This document shows positions 50,305 through 60,900 of a DNA stretch of 64,000 bases, one piece after another; positions within the stretch are counted from its first letter, which is position 1; the number at the start of each line of letters is the position of its first letter. Source of the stretch: JAGLQA01 sp023135565 (lineage in GTDB: Bacteria; Acidobacteriota; Aminicenantia; UBA2199); the NCBI GenBank assembly GCA_030639305.1, contig DAOWCY010000002.1, forward strand, positions 48,272 to 112,271, in the 5' to 3' direction. The position numbers and the translations under genes are program-made. The notes below the pieces were generated by a model. That model did not search any database and had not been told where the DNA came from. It worked only from the letters and a program-made list of their open reading frames with translations.

Positions 50305-50336
50305 GTAATTATATTATAATTACTTTTCGTTGTCAA
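50305..50336 (-). promoter_or_regulatory. mazEF promoter with palindromic operator
   Basis: Minus-strand TTGACA (50331-50336) and TATAAT (50308-50313) are 17 bases apart. GTAATTATA-T-TATAATTAC at 50305-50323 is a perfect palindrome covering the -10 box. Confidence 0.88.
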
Positions 50337-50420
50337 CCCGGAATAAAAAAAACGAGAAGCGCCCCCGCTGCGAAGCTAAACCTGAGACCTCTCAATCTCC
50401 TCCTGAGTTCTCTTGAATTC

Positions 50421-52037
50421 TCACTGCACCACCGGCTGCAAAAACTCCATAGCCGTTTTACCGGTTAACATGTCGGTCACATCCACGATCACATTATACT
50501 GGCCCTTTGCCAACCAATCGAATCCGATAGAAATAGTAGTGATTTTCTTCTCCGGCACCAAAAACCGGCTCCGGTCAAAAATCACCCTGGCGTCAGTATC
50601 TTTTATGCGCACACGCACACTGATTTTGCCCTCTTCCTTTCCGCCGCTTTCCCACATCAAGAATTTGCTGATGGCCATTTTTAAGGTCTTCTCTTTAAAA
50701 GAAATTTCATCTAACTGGACCGCGGGATTCCGGGCCATCTTCTTCTTTATATATTCTTTAATATAATCGGCCCGCATTTTATCGTCATAAACCACTTTGT
50801 ATTTTTTGTTGTTTACTTCTATCCGGATCAGGCCTTTTTTCCGGGGTTCATCCGGGGCATAAGTGAGCATATAATAAACATCCTCTTTCTCACTTATGGA
50901 GTGCAGCGCCGACTCCAAATCATTGGAAGCAATTAAAGCGCCCCCGGTTTTGCTCGTTATTTCCCGCAGGCTGTTCTCGATATCCGTGGATATTCTTTTG
51001 AACTCTAAGTCCTGGGACAGGGCCTCTTTCTGCACCCCGCAAAAAATAGAATGACAGGTGGCATCTACTTTATAAAAAAGTTTACTGATCTCGTCGGCAG
51101 CTAAATCTTCGGCTACATTCAGCGCTTGATCTATCCTGGCAAGCATGCCCATCATCAGCCGCGAATAGACGATGTCTTCGCTGCGCCCTACCATCAGTTC
51201 GTTCATGATCTGTTCGATCTGCCGCCGCAGTTCGCCCGAAGCTTTCATTTTGGGAAACATCTCGATCTGGTAAAAGTTGATCACCCACTTCTCTTTTTCG
51301 ATTTGCTCGAGAAAATTAGCAAAATTGTAATATTTGTCGATATCGGGCAGCAAGTATTTTTTCTTATATTCTTTCCAGGTGTCTAAGTACTTTTGTAGAA
51401 AATTGAGCAGTTGATTGGGCGTGGCCGCTGTTCCGACCCTACGTCCTTCTCCATCCTCCATCTTAAGTTCCGTTTTGGTAATATTTAACATACGCTGGAT
51501 TTTGACAAAATAGGCCACTAAACGTTGGTTGGCTCTAACACTCTCTTCGCGCAGCACCTGGTCCAGGATATCCCGGCGTTTTATTTTCTGGTAGGACTTG
51601 TTTAGCAGCAGGGTCTTATCATTTACAAAAGCCATTATGTGGTCTTCGTCCCGCAAAACTTTTTCAAACAGGTGCTCAACGCCCTTTTTGATTTCATCGT
51701 TATAACTGGTTAAACGGAATACCAGTACAAAAAAACGGGGCGGTACCGGTTCCGCCTCCTGTTTCTGCGTAGTCAAACCGATATTTTGAATCTTTATCTT
51801 TTTCCGTTTGAGATAGAACCCGTTAATAGCCTGCAATTTTTTATCTTCGAATAGTTTGAAGTCTTTCCTGGTCAAAGTTTCCACTGCTTTTCCTTTATAA
51901 AACACCCTGACCGGCACCTCGACGTTGGTTACCGAAACCTCTTCTCTTATTTTTTCTTCTTCTTGGGCCCAGGCCCACATAGAACACAGGGCAGTTAGAG
52001 AAACTATAAGTAATATTATCGACAATTTTTTTTTCAT
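50421..52037 (-). CDS. VWFA-related exported protein (acidobacterial type)
   Basis: The 538-residue product has a signal peptide (MKKKLSIILLIVSLTALCSM, ending WAQ). It then shows VTNVEVPVRVFYKGKAVETL and LTRKDFKLFEDKKLQAINGF, the entry segment of the family of VWFA-related proteins that is expanded in Acidobacteria. The following domain (FFVLVFRLTSYNDEIKKGV) occupies the von Willebrand A position, but the metal-ion-dependent DxSxS motif reads F-R-L-T-S, so metal binding is doubtful. The C-terminal ~150 residues include YYMLTYAPDEPRKKGLIRIE, also typical. GGAGG precedes the start. Function unknown; envelope protein. Confidence 0.83.
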   Translation of the reverse strand: MKKKLSIILLIVSLTALCSMWAWAQEEEKIREEVSVTNVEVPVRVFYKGKAVETLTRKDFKLFEDKKLQAINGFYLKRKKIKIQNIGLTTQKQEAEPVPPRFFVLVFRLTSYNDEIKKGVEHLFEKVLRDEDHIMAFVNDKTLLLNKSYQKIKRRDILDQVLREESVRANQRLVAYFVKIQRMLNITKTELKMEDGEGRRVGTAATPNQLLNFLQKYLDTWKEYKKKYLLPDIDKYYNFANFLEQIEKEKWVINFYQIEMFPKMKASGELRRQIEQIMNELMVGRSEDIVYSRLMMGMLARIDQALNVAEDLAADEISKLFYKVDATCHSIFCGVQKEALSQDLEFKRISTDIENSLREITSKTGGALIASNDLESALHSISEKEDVYYMLTYAPDEPRKKGLIRIEVNNKKYKVVYDDKMRADYIKEYIKKKMARNPAVQLDEISFKEKTLKMAISKFLMWESGGKEEGKISVRVRIKDTDARVIFDRSRFLVPEKKITTISIGFDWLAKGQYNVIVDVTDMLTGKTAMEFLQPVVQ

Positions 52038-52278
52038 TTTGCCTCCGCTTTAATATATACGAAAAAAAGCGGGAAAAGTGCGGCGATCCAGGCAAAAAAA
52101 ATGATTTTTTTGTTTTTCAGCGGGAAAACATCGCGCCCCAGCCTGCGCGGCCCCCCACACCGGGCGCACAAATGCCGAACAGCCAGGATTTTTTTTTCGG
52201 TTTTTTAGGTGGAAAATTTCTTCGCAGCCTTTCTTTTCTTTTCATTATGTTATAAAATATGGCCCTGGAGGCTACAAA

Positions 52279-53946
52279 ATGTTAGAAGAAAATTTCATCG
52301 AAATGATCGAAAACAGCATCAAAAAGAACTGGGACTCGGCGGCTTTTTCCGATTACCGGGAAGCGGCGCTGACCTATGGAAAAGTGGCGGAAAAAATCTT
52401 GTGGTGTCACTATGTGTTTGAAAAAAGCGGCATTAAACAGGGCGACAAAATAGCCCTGATAGGAAAAAACTCTGCCAACTGGGGCCTAACCTACCTGGCG
52501 ACGATTACTTATGGGGCGGTCATTGTCCCGGCATTACCCGACTTCCACGCCGACGACTTTCACCATATCGTAAATCATTCCGATTCGGTTTTGCTATTCG
52601 CTGCCGACAGCATCTGGGAAAAAATCGACGAAACAAAGATGCCGGGATTAGAGGCAATCTTCTCCTTAGACAATTTCAAAAAACTTCACTATGTTAAGAA
52701 AAAAACCATCGCCAAACACTTAGAAAAGGCGGACGAACAATTCTTAGCGGACGTCCAGGCGCCTCTCTCAGCAGGGAACTTCAACCTGGAAAAAATACCC
52801 AACGACAAACCGGCTTGTATTTTATATACTTCAGGCACTTCGGGTTTCTCCAAAGGGGTGGTGTTACCCTATAACAGCCTGGCGGCCAATACCCGCTTCG
52901 CTATGAATAATATCCCCTTAAAAGCAGGCGACCCGATTCTCTCTTTTTTGCCCCTGGCTCACTCTTTCGGCTGCGTTTTCGATTTCCTTTTCCCCGTATG
53001 CGCCGGCTGCCACATTACGTTTTTAGGCAAAATTCCTTCGCCTAAAATACTGGTGGCCGCACTGGGCCTCATCCGCCCCCGCCTGATCTTATCTGTTCCG
53101 CTGCTGATCGAAAAGATTTACAAAGGCAGGATAAAACCCAAATTAGATAAACCGGCAATTAAAGTGATTTCAAAACTTCCCCTCTTAGGCGGCCTCATTC
53201 GTAAAAAAATTCGCAAAACGCTGCTCGAGGTTTTCGGCGGTAATTTTATAGAGATCGTTATCGGCGGCGCGGCTCTGAACGAAGAAGTGGAAACGTTTTT
53301 AAGGAAGATCGATTTTCCGTTCACTGTCGGTTACGGCATGACCGAATGTGGCCCTTTGATCAGTTATACGCCCTGGCCCGGGAATAAATACCGGGCAGTA
53401 GGCCAGGTAATGGATACCCTGCAGATCAGGATCGACACTTCTGTTACAGAAAAAGAAGACGGCAGCGGTGAAATCCAGGTGTTCGGCGAGAACGTAATGG
53501 ACGGCTATTACAAAAACGAAGAAGCCACAAACGAAGCCATCGACGACAAAGGTTGGCTGCGCACCGGTGATATCGGATTCATCGACGAAGAAGGATACAT
53601 TTATATCAAAGGCCGGCATAAAAGCATGTTGTTAGGGGCTTCGGGTCAAAATATCTACCCCGAAGAGATCGAAGCCCGGCTCAACAATTTACCCTATGTG
53701 GAAGAATCGTTGGCTATCCAAAAAGACAAACAGATCGTCGCCTTAGTTTATCCCAACCTGGAAGCCGCGGACGCCCAGGGTCTCAGTGAAGAGCAGATAA
53801 AGGCCAAAATGGAAGATAACCGGCAGGCGTTGAACGAGCAGTTACCGGCCTACATGAGAGTCAACAAGATCGAACTTTTCCCCGAAGAGTTTGAAAAGAC
53901 GCCTACCCGGAAGATCAAACGTTTCCTTTACACCATCGCCGGTTAG
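52279..53946 (+). CDS. AMP-forming acyl-CoA synthetase (long-chain type)
   Basis: The 555-residue product is an ANL-family adenylating enzyme with the P-loop-like ILYTSGTSGFSKGVVLPYNS (~residue 183), LPLAHSFGCVFDFL, VIGGAALNEEVETFLRKIDF, GYGMTECGPLISY (~352), GWLRTGDIGFIDEEGYIYIKG (~427) and GQNIYPEEIEA, and the C-terminal Lys in TRKIKRFL. It activates a carboxylic acid with ATP and CoA. Size and motifs match long-chain fatty acyl-CoA synthetases. GGAGG lies 8 bases before the start. It lies upstream of the NRPS on the same strand and might supply a fatty acyl group for lipoinitiation, but the first NRPS C domain is not clearly a starter type, so this is only a possibility. Confidence 0.9.
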   Translation: MLEENFIEMIENSIKKNWDSAAFSDYREAALTYGKVAEKILWCHYVFEKSGIKQGDKIALIGKNSANWGLTYLATITYGAVIVPALPDFHADDFHHIVNHSDSVLLFAADSIWEKIDETKMPGLEAIFSLDNFKKLHYVKKKTIAKHLEKADEQFLADVQAPLSAGNFNLEKIPNDKPACILYTSGTSGFSKGVVLPYNSLAANTRFAMNNIPLKAGDPILSFLPLAHSFGCVFDFLFPVCAGCHITFLGKIPSPKILVAALGLIRPRLILSVPLLIEKIYKGRIKPKLDKPAIKVISKLPLLGGLIRKKIRKTLLEVFGGNFIEIVIGGAALNEEVETFLRKIDFPFTVGYGMTECGPLISYTPWPGNKYRAVGQVMDTLQIRIDTSVTEKEDGSGEIQVFGENVMDGYYKNEEATNEAIDDKGWLRTGDIGFIDEEGYIYIKGRHKSMLLGASGQNIYPEEIEARLNNLPYVEESLAIQKDKQIVALVYPNLEAADAQGLSEEQIKAKMEDNRQALNEQLPAYMRVNKIELFPEEFEKTPTRKIKRFLYTIAG

Positions 53947-54004
53947 TTCTTCTTTTTCTTTAAGCTTAGTCTTGAAAAACATTATTTTATTAACAGGAGG
54001 AATT

Positions 54005-54283
54005 ATGAAAAAAATAAAAGAAATCGATTTGAAAAGTTTGCTTATCGGTTTTTTATTAGCCACACTGGCTTTTGTGCTTTTGGGTTCCGGATCGAGTGTC
54101 CAGGACGTGCGCATTGTGGGTACCGGGTACAGCTCTTTCCAGGTCCCGGTCAAGATAGTTGCAGTGAGTACCGGCGACGAATTGCCCGTAAAAATAGAAG
54201 CTGTCGATTATTCCTTAAAAATCCCGGTAAAATTAGTGGATATCGACACCTATGATGAACTCAATGTAAGAGTCAAAGATTAA
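54005..54283 (+). CDS. Small membrane-anchored protein of unknown function (92 aa)
   Basis: The product starts MKKIKEIDLKSLLIGFLLAT with a single hydrophobic anchor (to about residue 32), then a short outer part made of three similar units: FQVPVKIVAVSTGDELPVKI, YSLKIPVKLVDIDTYDELNV and the first SSVQDVRIVGTGYSS. The P-V-K-I/L-V/E repeats suggest a small beta-structure. AGGAGG precedes the start. I do not recognise the family. It lies 58 bases after the acyl-CoA synthetase gene and probably shares its transcript. The hairpin GTGGCC-GCGG-GGCCAC (about 54328-54343) follows. Confidence 0.7.
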   Translation: MKKIKEIDLKSLLIGFLLATLAFVLLGSGSSVQDVRIVGTGYSSFQVPVKIVAVSTGDELPVKIEAVDYSLKIPVKLVDIDTYDELNVRVKD

Positions 54284-54971
54284 AACCTTAAAACCGTAAA
54301 GCCTGCTGCAGCTCAGGCAGAGGTGGCCGCGGGGCCACAGTTAATAAGGTTAGGTGAAACGAATCCTTTACCTATAAAATTTTCCTACAAAAGGTGGGCT
54401 TACCGTTTTATTACAGCCTGATTATTAATGGGAAAGGATGAGTGCATTAAGCCAACCAAACGGTAGAGAACAGGATTATTTTTAAATAAATGGTTGACAG
54501 ATTTTTGGATTTATGTTAAATTGATATGATATTCCTGTGAATTTTTCATAGGAGCAAGAAAGTGACCGGCCGCCTATCAAAATTGATTAGAAATGACAGT
54601 TGTAATAAATAGAATAAAAGTTGATATTTTTTTCAACCCTGCACTTGAAAAAAAATACCGAACAGTGAGAATCTGAAATATGTTAGACATATTGTCCGTT
54701 AACGCTCTTTAATGGCATAAATTTGGCTTCGCGTTCAACAAAATTTTAGATTGATAGGTTGCGAAGAACGGCCTGTCCGGATAAAAAGAAAATTTATTTC
54801 GCCTTTGCATCTTCAACGGCGGCAGCTTACCCAAAAAATAGATGCCGTAGGTCATGCCCCTCCATTTTATCATTTAAAATACATCTACATCCATGTGCTT
54901 TCTAATGATTCCTTTCGTCGCGAATTACAGCGTGATAGAGGTTTTTGTCCCAATCAGGTAAAGTGAATTAA
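54284..54971 (+). other. Intergenic region before the NRPS, with a promoter and small-ORF debris
   Basis: TTGACA (54494-54499) and TAAATT (54517-54522) are 17 bases apart. Beyond it are short frames: a GTG ORF with an AGGAG site at 54562-54612 (MTGRLSKLIRNDSCNK), an overlapping ATG frame at 54592, and a TTG-started 71-codon frame at 54751-54966 that ends 5 bases before the NRPS start. None is recognisable. They may be remains of another NRPS-associated gene, a leader or noise. No riboswitch was recognised. Confidence 0.5.
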
Positions 54972-57900
54972 TTGGAAAAATTAGATAAGAAAAAAATCCG
55001 GGATATTTTTGCATTAACTCCCATGCAGGAGGGAATGCTGTTTCACTATTTGAAAAATCCCGCCGGCGATCTTTATTTCGAGCAGTTAAACCTGCGAATA
55101 TCCGGCAGTATAGAAAAAGAACTCTTTGAAAAAGCCTGGGGTATTGTGGTGGCGAACAATGAGCTGCTGCGTACGGTATTCCGCTGGCAAAAAGTAGAAA
55201 AACCGGTACAGGTTGTGTTAAAAGAGCACCAACCGGAAATTAGGTATTATGATTCTTTATCGGACCCCCGGCATCCTGTCCCTGCTGTACTGCCGCGGAG
55301 CGGCTTAGAGGGTGCACCCGCCGGGTGCTTCGATTTAACGCAAGTGCCTTTCCGGGTCACGCTTTGCAAAATAGAGGAAGGTCAATATGAGATGATTATC
55401 AGTAATCATCATATTCTTTATGATGGCTGGAGTACTGGGATTATTTTGCGGGAGTTTTTTGCCGCTTACGAGGCATCGGCAGCCGGGAAAGAGCCGCAAA
55501 AACCGGTCAAAACGAAGTTTAAAGAGTATATAAAATGGCTAAAAGACCGGGATCAGGGTGAGCAGGAGAGATACTGGAAGAATTACTTAGCCGGATTCGA
55601 CGCCCCCACTGTGTTGTCTGTAAAGCGGCCCGGCGGCAAGGAAATCAGCGCTGCCGGGAATTTTAAAACCCGGTTGGCAAAAGATTTCCGGGTAAAGCTG
55701 GAGGATTGTGCTAAGGAACACAAAGTCACCCCGGCCTCTTTGCTTTACAGCGCTTACGGCATCCTATTACAAAAGTATGATAACAGCGATGATGTGATTT
55801 TCGGCGCCACGGCAGCGGGCAGAGCGGCGAAAATAAAAGGCATAGAAGATATGGTCGGGTTATTTATCAACACCCTGCCGCTGCGGGTAGAAAGCGAAAG
55901 TGGTGAAACGGTGGTTGACCTGCTCAAAAGAGTCAATGAAGCAGTGCAAAAGCGGGAGCAGTATGAAACCACCCCGCTGGTGGATATAAAGGCGTACAGT
56001 CCCTTAGACAGCACGGAAGAGCTATTCGATTCCATCGTAGTGATAGAGAACTATCCTATAAATACCGCGGCGCTGCAAGGCAGTCGATTGAGTATAGAAT
56101 CTTATTCCATGTTTGAGATGAGCAATTATGATCTTACCGTGGCTATCGCTTTATCCGATGAAATCGAAATAAACTTCATTTATAATGCCGGATTATTTCC
56201 AGGAGAAGTAGTAGAGCGGTTATCCGCTCATTTTTGCGCCGTATTGCAGGAGATGATTGCAGCGCCCGGCAAAGAGGTCGGCGCTGTGGAAATGTTGTCC
56301 GCGCAGGAGAAGAAACAGATATTAATCGAATTTAACGATACTAAAGCCGATTATCCAGCCGGCAAAACCATCCCGCAGTTATTCGCGGAGCAGGTAGGGG
56401 CAGCCCCGGATGCCGTCGCCTCGATAGATCTCTCCCGGGCAGGCAGTATCGTTTCATTAACATATAAAGAACTGGCTTTGCGAGTAGATTTTTTGGCCCG
56501 GTTTTTGGTTGAAAAAGGCCTGCGCAGCGGTGATATCGCAGCCCTGATGACCGAGCGTTCCACGGCCATGGTAGTGGGCATCCTAACTATATTGAAAGTC
56601 GGCGCAGCCTATTTACCCATAGACAGCGGCTACCCGGAAGAAAGAAAGCAGTATATGTTAATGGACAGCAGCGCAGCGCTCCTGCTCACCACCAGGTGTT
56701 TAATAGACGAAAAAGAGAAAAGCGGCGCAGCGGAAGGTAATATAGTTGAAAGATGGCAGGGGAAAACGATTTTTATAGAGGAAGCGGACACCGGGCAGCA
56801 GCCGCCGGGAACCGGTGAGATGGAGCCGGGCGCTGACAGCGTACAACCGGGCGCCTCTCTCGCCTACATCATGTATACCTCCGGTTCGACAGGTAATCCG
56901 AAAGGCGTGATGGTGGAGCACCGTAATGTAGTCAGGTTGGTGAAGAACAGCGATTTTGTCGAATTATCGGCCTGGACGCGAATATTACAAACCGGCGCAC
57001 CTGTATTTGATGCCACTACTTTCGAGATTTGGGGCAGTTTGCTTAATGGCGGCAGGTTGTACTTAGTGAGCAGTGAAACCATCCTGGACGTCTATGATTT
57101 AGGCAGAGAAGTCACCCGGCATAAAATCAACACCCTGTGGCTGAGTTCACCGCTTTTCAATCGTTTAATGCAGCAGGACAGTGACAGCGGAATATTGCGG
57201 GTTAGTTATTTATTGGTAGGCGGTGACGTGCTTTCTCCTGAGTATATTAACCTGGCCAGGAAGAAGAACAAGGCATTAAAAATCATTAATGGTTATGGAC
57301 CCACTGAGAATACCACTTTTTCCACCACATATTTAATCGATAGGGATTTCCGGGATAGTATCCCCATCGGCAGGCCCATCACCAATTCTACTGCTTATAT
57401 CGTGGATAAAAAAGGTCGTTTACAGCCCCCGGGAATATGGGGTGAACTGCTGGTAGGAGGCGACGGTCTATCCCGCGGTTACCTTAACAACCCGGATTTA
57501 ACGGCGGATAAGTTTTTATTTAGTTCTTTCGATCTCGATAGGTCCGGCCTGCCTGATGAGTCCTGTCTAATTGAAAACAGGTTATACCGCACCGGAGACC
57601 TCTGCCGCTGGTTAGTTGACGGCGCCATCGAGTTCCAGGGCCGGGTTGACACCCAGGTGAAAATCAGGGGCTACCGGGTAGAGACTGGAGAAATAGAGAG
57701 GCAGTTATTAAGGCATGATGGTGTAAAAGACGTAGTTGTTTTAGTGAGAGAGGATAAAAGTGAAGAGAAATACCTATGTGCTTACGTAGTGCGGATACCC
57801 GCAGCCCGGAGTGAAGCGGATATAGTAGAAGGCGCTTCATCTGCGGGCTTACGGGAATATTTATTACGATTGCTGCCTGATTATATGATCCCCTCTTATT

Positions 57901-60900
57901 TTGTATTTATAGAGCAGATACCTTTGAATCCCAACGGCAAGATAGATATCAAAGCCCTGCCCGAACCGGAAGTAAAATCTATGAAAGAATATATCCCGCC
58001 CAGGGACAAAGTGGAAGAAATCCTGGCGGATATCTGGGGCATGGTGCTGAAGTTAGATAAAAGGAAAATAGGCATCGATGATGATTTTTTTGAATTAGGC
58101 GGTCATTCATTAAGAGTCACGAAGCTGGCAGGGAAGGTACATAAAGAATTCGATATAAAAGTACCGCTGGCAATGCTGTTCGAGTTATCTTCGCTGAGGG
58201 AGTTAGCCCGTTATATAAAAAAACAGGCCCGGACGCGGTATGCAGCCATTAAGCCTGTAGAGAAGAAAGAGTACTATCCTTTATCATCAGCCCAGAAACG
58301 GTTGTATGTTTTGCAGCAGATGGCCGAAGACGCCATCGGTTACAACATGTCGGAAGTATTCGAGCTGCAAGGAGTTATCGACAAAGATAAGTTAGAAGAA
58401 GCATTTATTAACTTGATACACAGGCATGAAAGTTTAAGAACTTCTTTTCATTTAATAGCAGGTGAACCCGTCCAGGCTATCCACAGCCCCGGAGAGATCG
58501 ACTTCGAGATAGCGTATTATGAAGATTTAGCCACAGAGCACCTATCGCAGCCGTTGGCCGCAGCCAAACACACCCCGTCGCTTCGGGGCAAAAGACAAAA
58601 AGCCCCTCAGCGCCACCCCTCTCAAGAGGGGAATTTGGGTCGGTCAATCAATAATCGTTTAGGAATCTCCGAAACGATTTCTTCACGATTAGAAAATCTT
58701 CGCGAAAAAACAAGATTCTCACGGATCAGTAGTACAGAGGGCACAGAGAAAAAAGAGATCAGGCAACAAATTGAAGCAGGAGATAAAGCGCAGGATTTCC
58801 CTCATCATTCATCATTCATAACTCATAACTCAGCCCTCCATAACTCAGCCCTCGAGTTTATACGTCCTTTCGATCTTTCGCAAGCGCCGCTGCTGCGGGT
58901 AGGGTTGATTAGCGATGAGAGTGGTGGAGACAACCATATCCTGGTAGTGGACATGCATCATATCATATCGGACGGTGTTTCCCGTGACATTTTAGTTCAG
59001 GATTTCATGGCTTTTTATGAAGGAAAAGGCAAAGGACTACAGCCCTTTCCTATCCAGTATAAAGAGTTTTCGGCATGGCAGAACCTTTTTTTCAAATCAG
59101 GAGAGCTGGAAAAACAGGAAAAATATTGGGAAAATCAGTTAGCCGGGGAGATACCCGTCATCGATCTCCCCGCCGATTACAAAAGACCTCCGGCTCTTAG
59201 TTTTGCCGGCAGTAATGTGGTTTTTGAAATGGGCAGGGAAAAAGCAGCGGCGATAAGAAAAATCGCTTCAGATCGAGACGCTACTTTATTTATGGTTATG
59301 CTTGCAGCAGTTAACATCTTTTTATCGAAGTTATGCGGTCAGGAAGATATCATCCTGGGTACTCCTATTGCCGGGCGCAGGCACGCGGACCTGGAACGCA
59401 TCATCGGTATGTTTGTCAATACCCTGGTCTTGCGGAATTATCCCCGCGGGGAAGAAACCTTTACCGCCTTTTTAAAAGAGATAAAAAAAAGCGCCTTATC
59501 TGCCTTTGAAAACCAGGATTACCCCTTTGAAGAGTTTGTAGAAAAAGCAGTAGTCACCCGTGATATATCCCGCAATCCTTTATTTGACATCATGTTTGTC
59601 CTGGAGAATATGGATGTCACCGGGATAGATGTGCCGGGATTAAAGCTAAAATCCACCGGGTATGAAGCAGGAGTGTCCAAATTCGATCTAACCATCGGGG
59701 TAAAGGAAGCAGGAGCCGGTTTGCTTTTCAATTTTCGTTATCGTACCGGACTTTTTAAAGAAGAGACGATCCTCAAGTTTATAGATTATTTTAAAAAGGT
59801 TACAAACGCTATTATAGAGAACCCGGACGTAAAAATAGCGGGAATAGAGATTTTATCCCCGGCAGAAAAGCAGCAGTTATTGTTCGATTTTAATGATACG
59901 GCAGCAGGATATCCCCATGATAAGCTGCTTCACGGATTATTTGCGGAGCAGGTAGAGAAGACCCCCGACCGTGCGGCTTTAGTCGGTCCTGAAGTAAAAA
60001 CCGGGTATCGATCCCGGGAGCTTGTCTTGACCTACAGCCGGTTAAACAGCAGGGCCAATCAACTGGCCCGGTCATTGATAGAAAAAGGTTTAGAACCCGG
60101 TACTCCTGTTGGACTTATGGTTGAGCGGTCTATAGATATGATCGTGGGAATCCTGGCCGTATTGAAAGCAGGGAGTCCCTATTTACCCATCGATCCCGGC
60201 TACCCGGCGGAGAGGATAGGGTATATGATTAAAGACAGCCGCATCAAAATGCTGCTGTCCCGCATCGAACCGGTATCCGATTATGAAGCAGAACTTCCAG
60301 GAAATGAAGATAAACAAAAGTTTTGCGGGGGTCCAGGGGGCAGTTTTTCAAAAGCGCCCCCTGGCCGCCGGAGGCAGGAAAGCTTTTTATCCCGATTGGG
60401 AATCGAATTCAGCGGAGATGTGATAGACCCGGGAGATAAAGAGTTGTACAAAAGAGACGACTCTGACCCCGGTATAGCCATGAATTCGCGGGAACCGGCT
60501 TATATCATTTATACATCGGGCTCCACCGGCAGGCCCAAAGGCGTATTGGTAGAGCATAACCCGGTAGTGAATTTAACCTGGAACCAGGGTAGATTTTTTG
60601 ATATTACAAAGCACGATAGAATATTGCAATTTTCTTCTATTTGTTTTGATCCTTCTGTGGAGCAAATTTTTACAACTTTAACCAATGGAGCGGTTTTAGT
60701 CCTTATCGATAAAGAAACTTTAATGGATATTGACCGTTTTGTTGAATTTATAGTGAGCCGTTCCATAACTCATCTTCATGCAGTCCCCTCTTTTTTACAA
60801 ATACTTCATGAAAGTTTGCTAAAAAAAAGTTTTTTTGGGTCAACCGGATCGCAAACAAATTCCCAGGGCCCCTTATGGGCTGGGGGCGCTTCCCCCTTAA

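Noticed and set aside
54284..54560. Possible riboswitch (conserved-looking G/C-rich segments, GTGGCC-GCGG-GGCCAC stem) before the NRPS
   Set aside because: No match to cobalamin, c-di-GMP, SAM or other classes that I could trace by eye; only one clear stem.
54751..54966. 71-codon TTG-started frame just before the NRPS
   Set aside because: No recognised family and no ribosome site; kept only as part of the intergenic entry because its stop is 5 bases before the NRPS start.
58567..58855. Frameshift or assembly break in the NRPS C2 domain
   Set aside because: Codon-by-codon reading through the segment shows no stop and the C2 motifs continue in the same frame on both sides.
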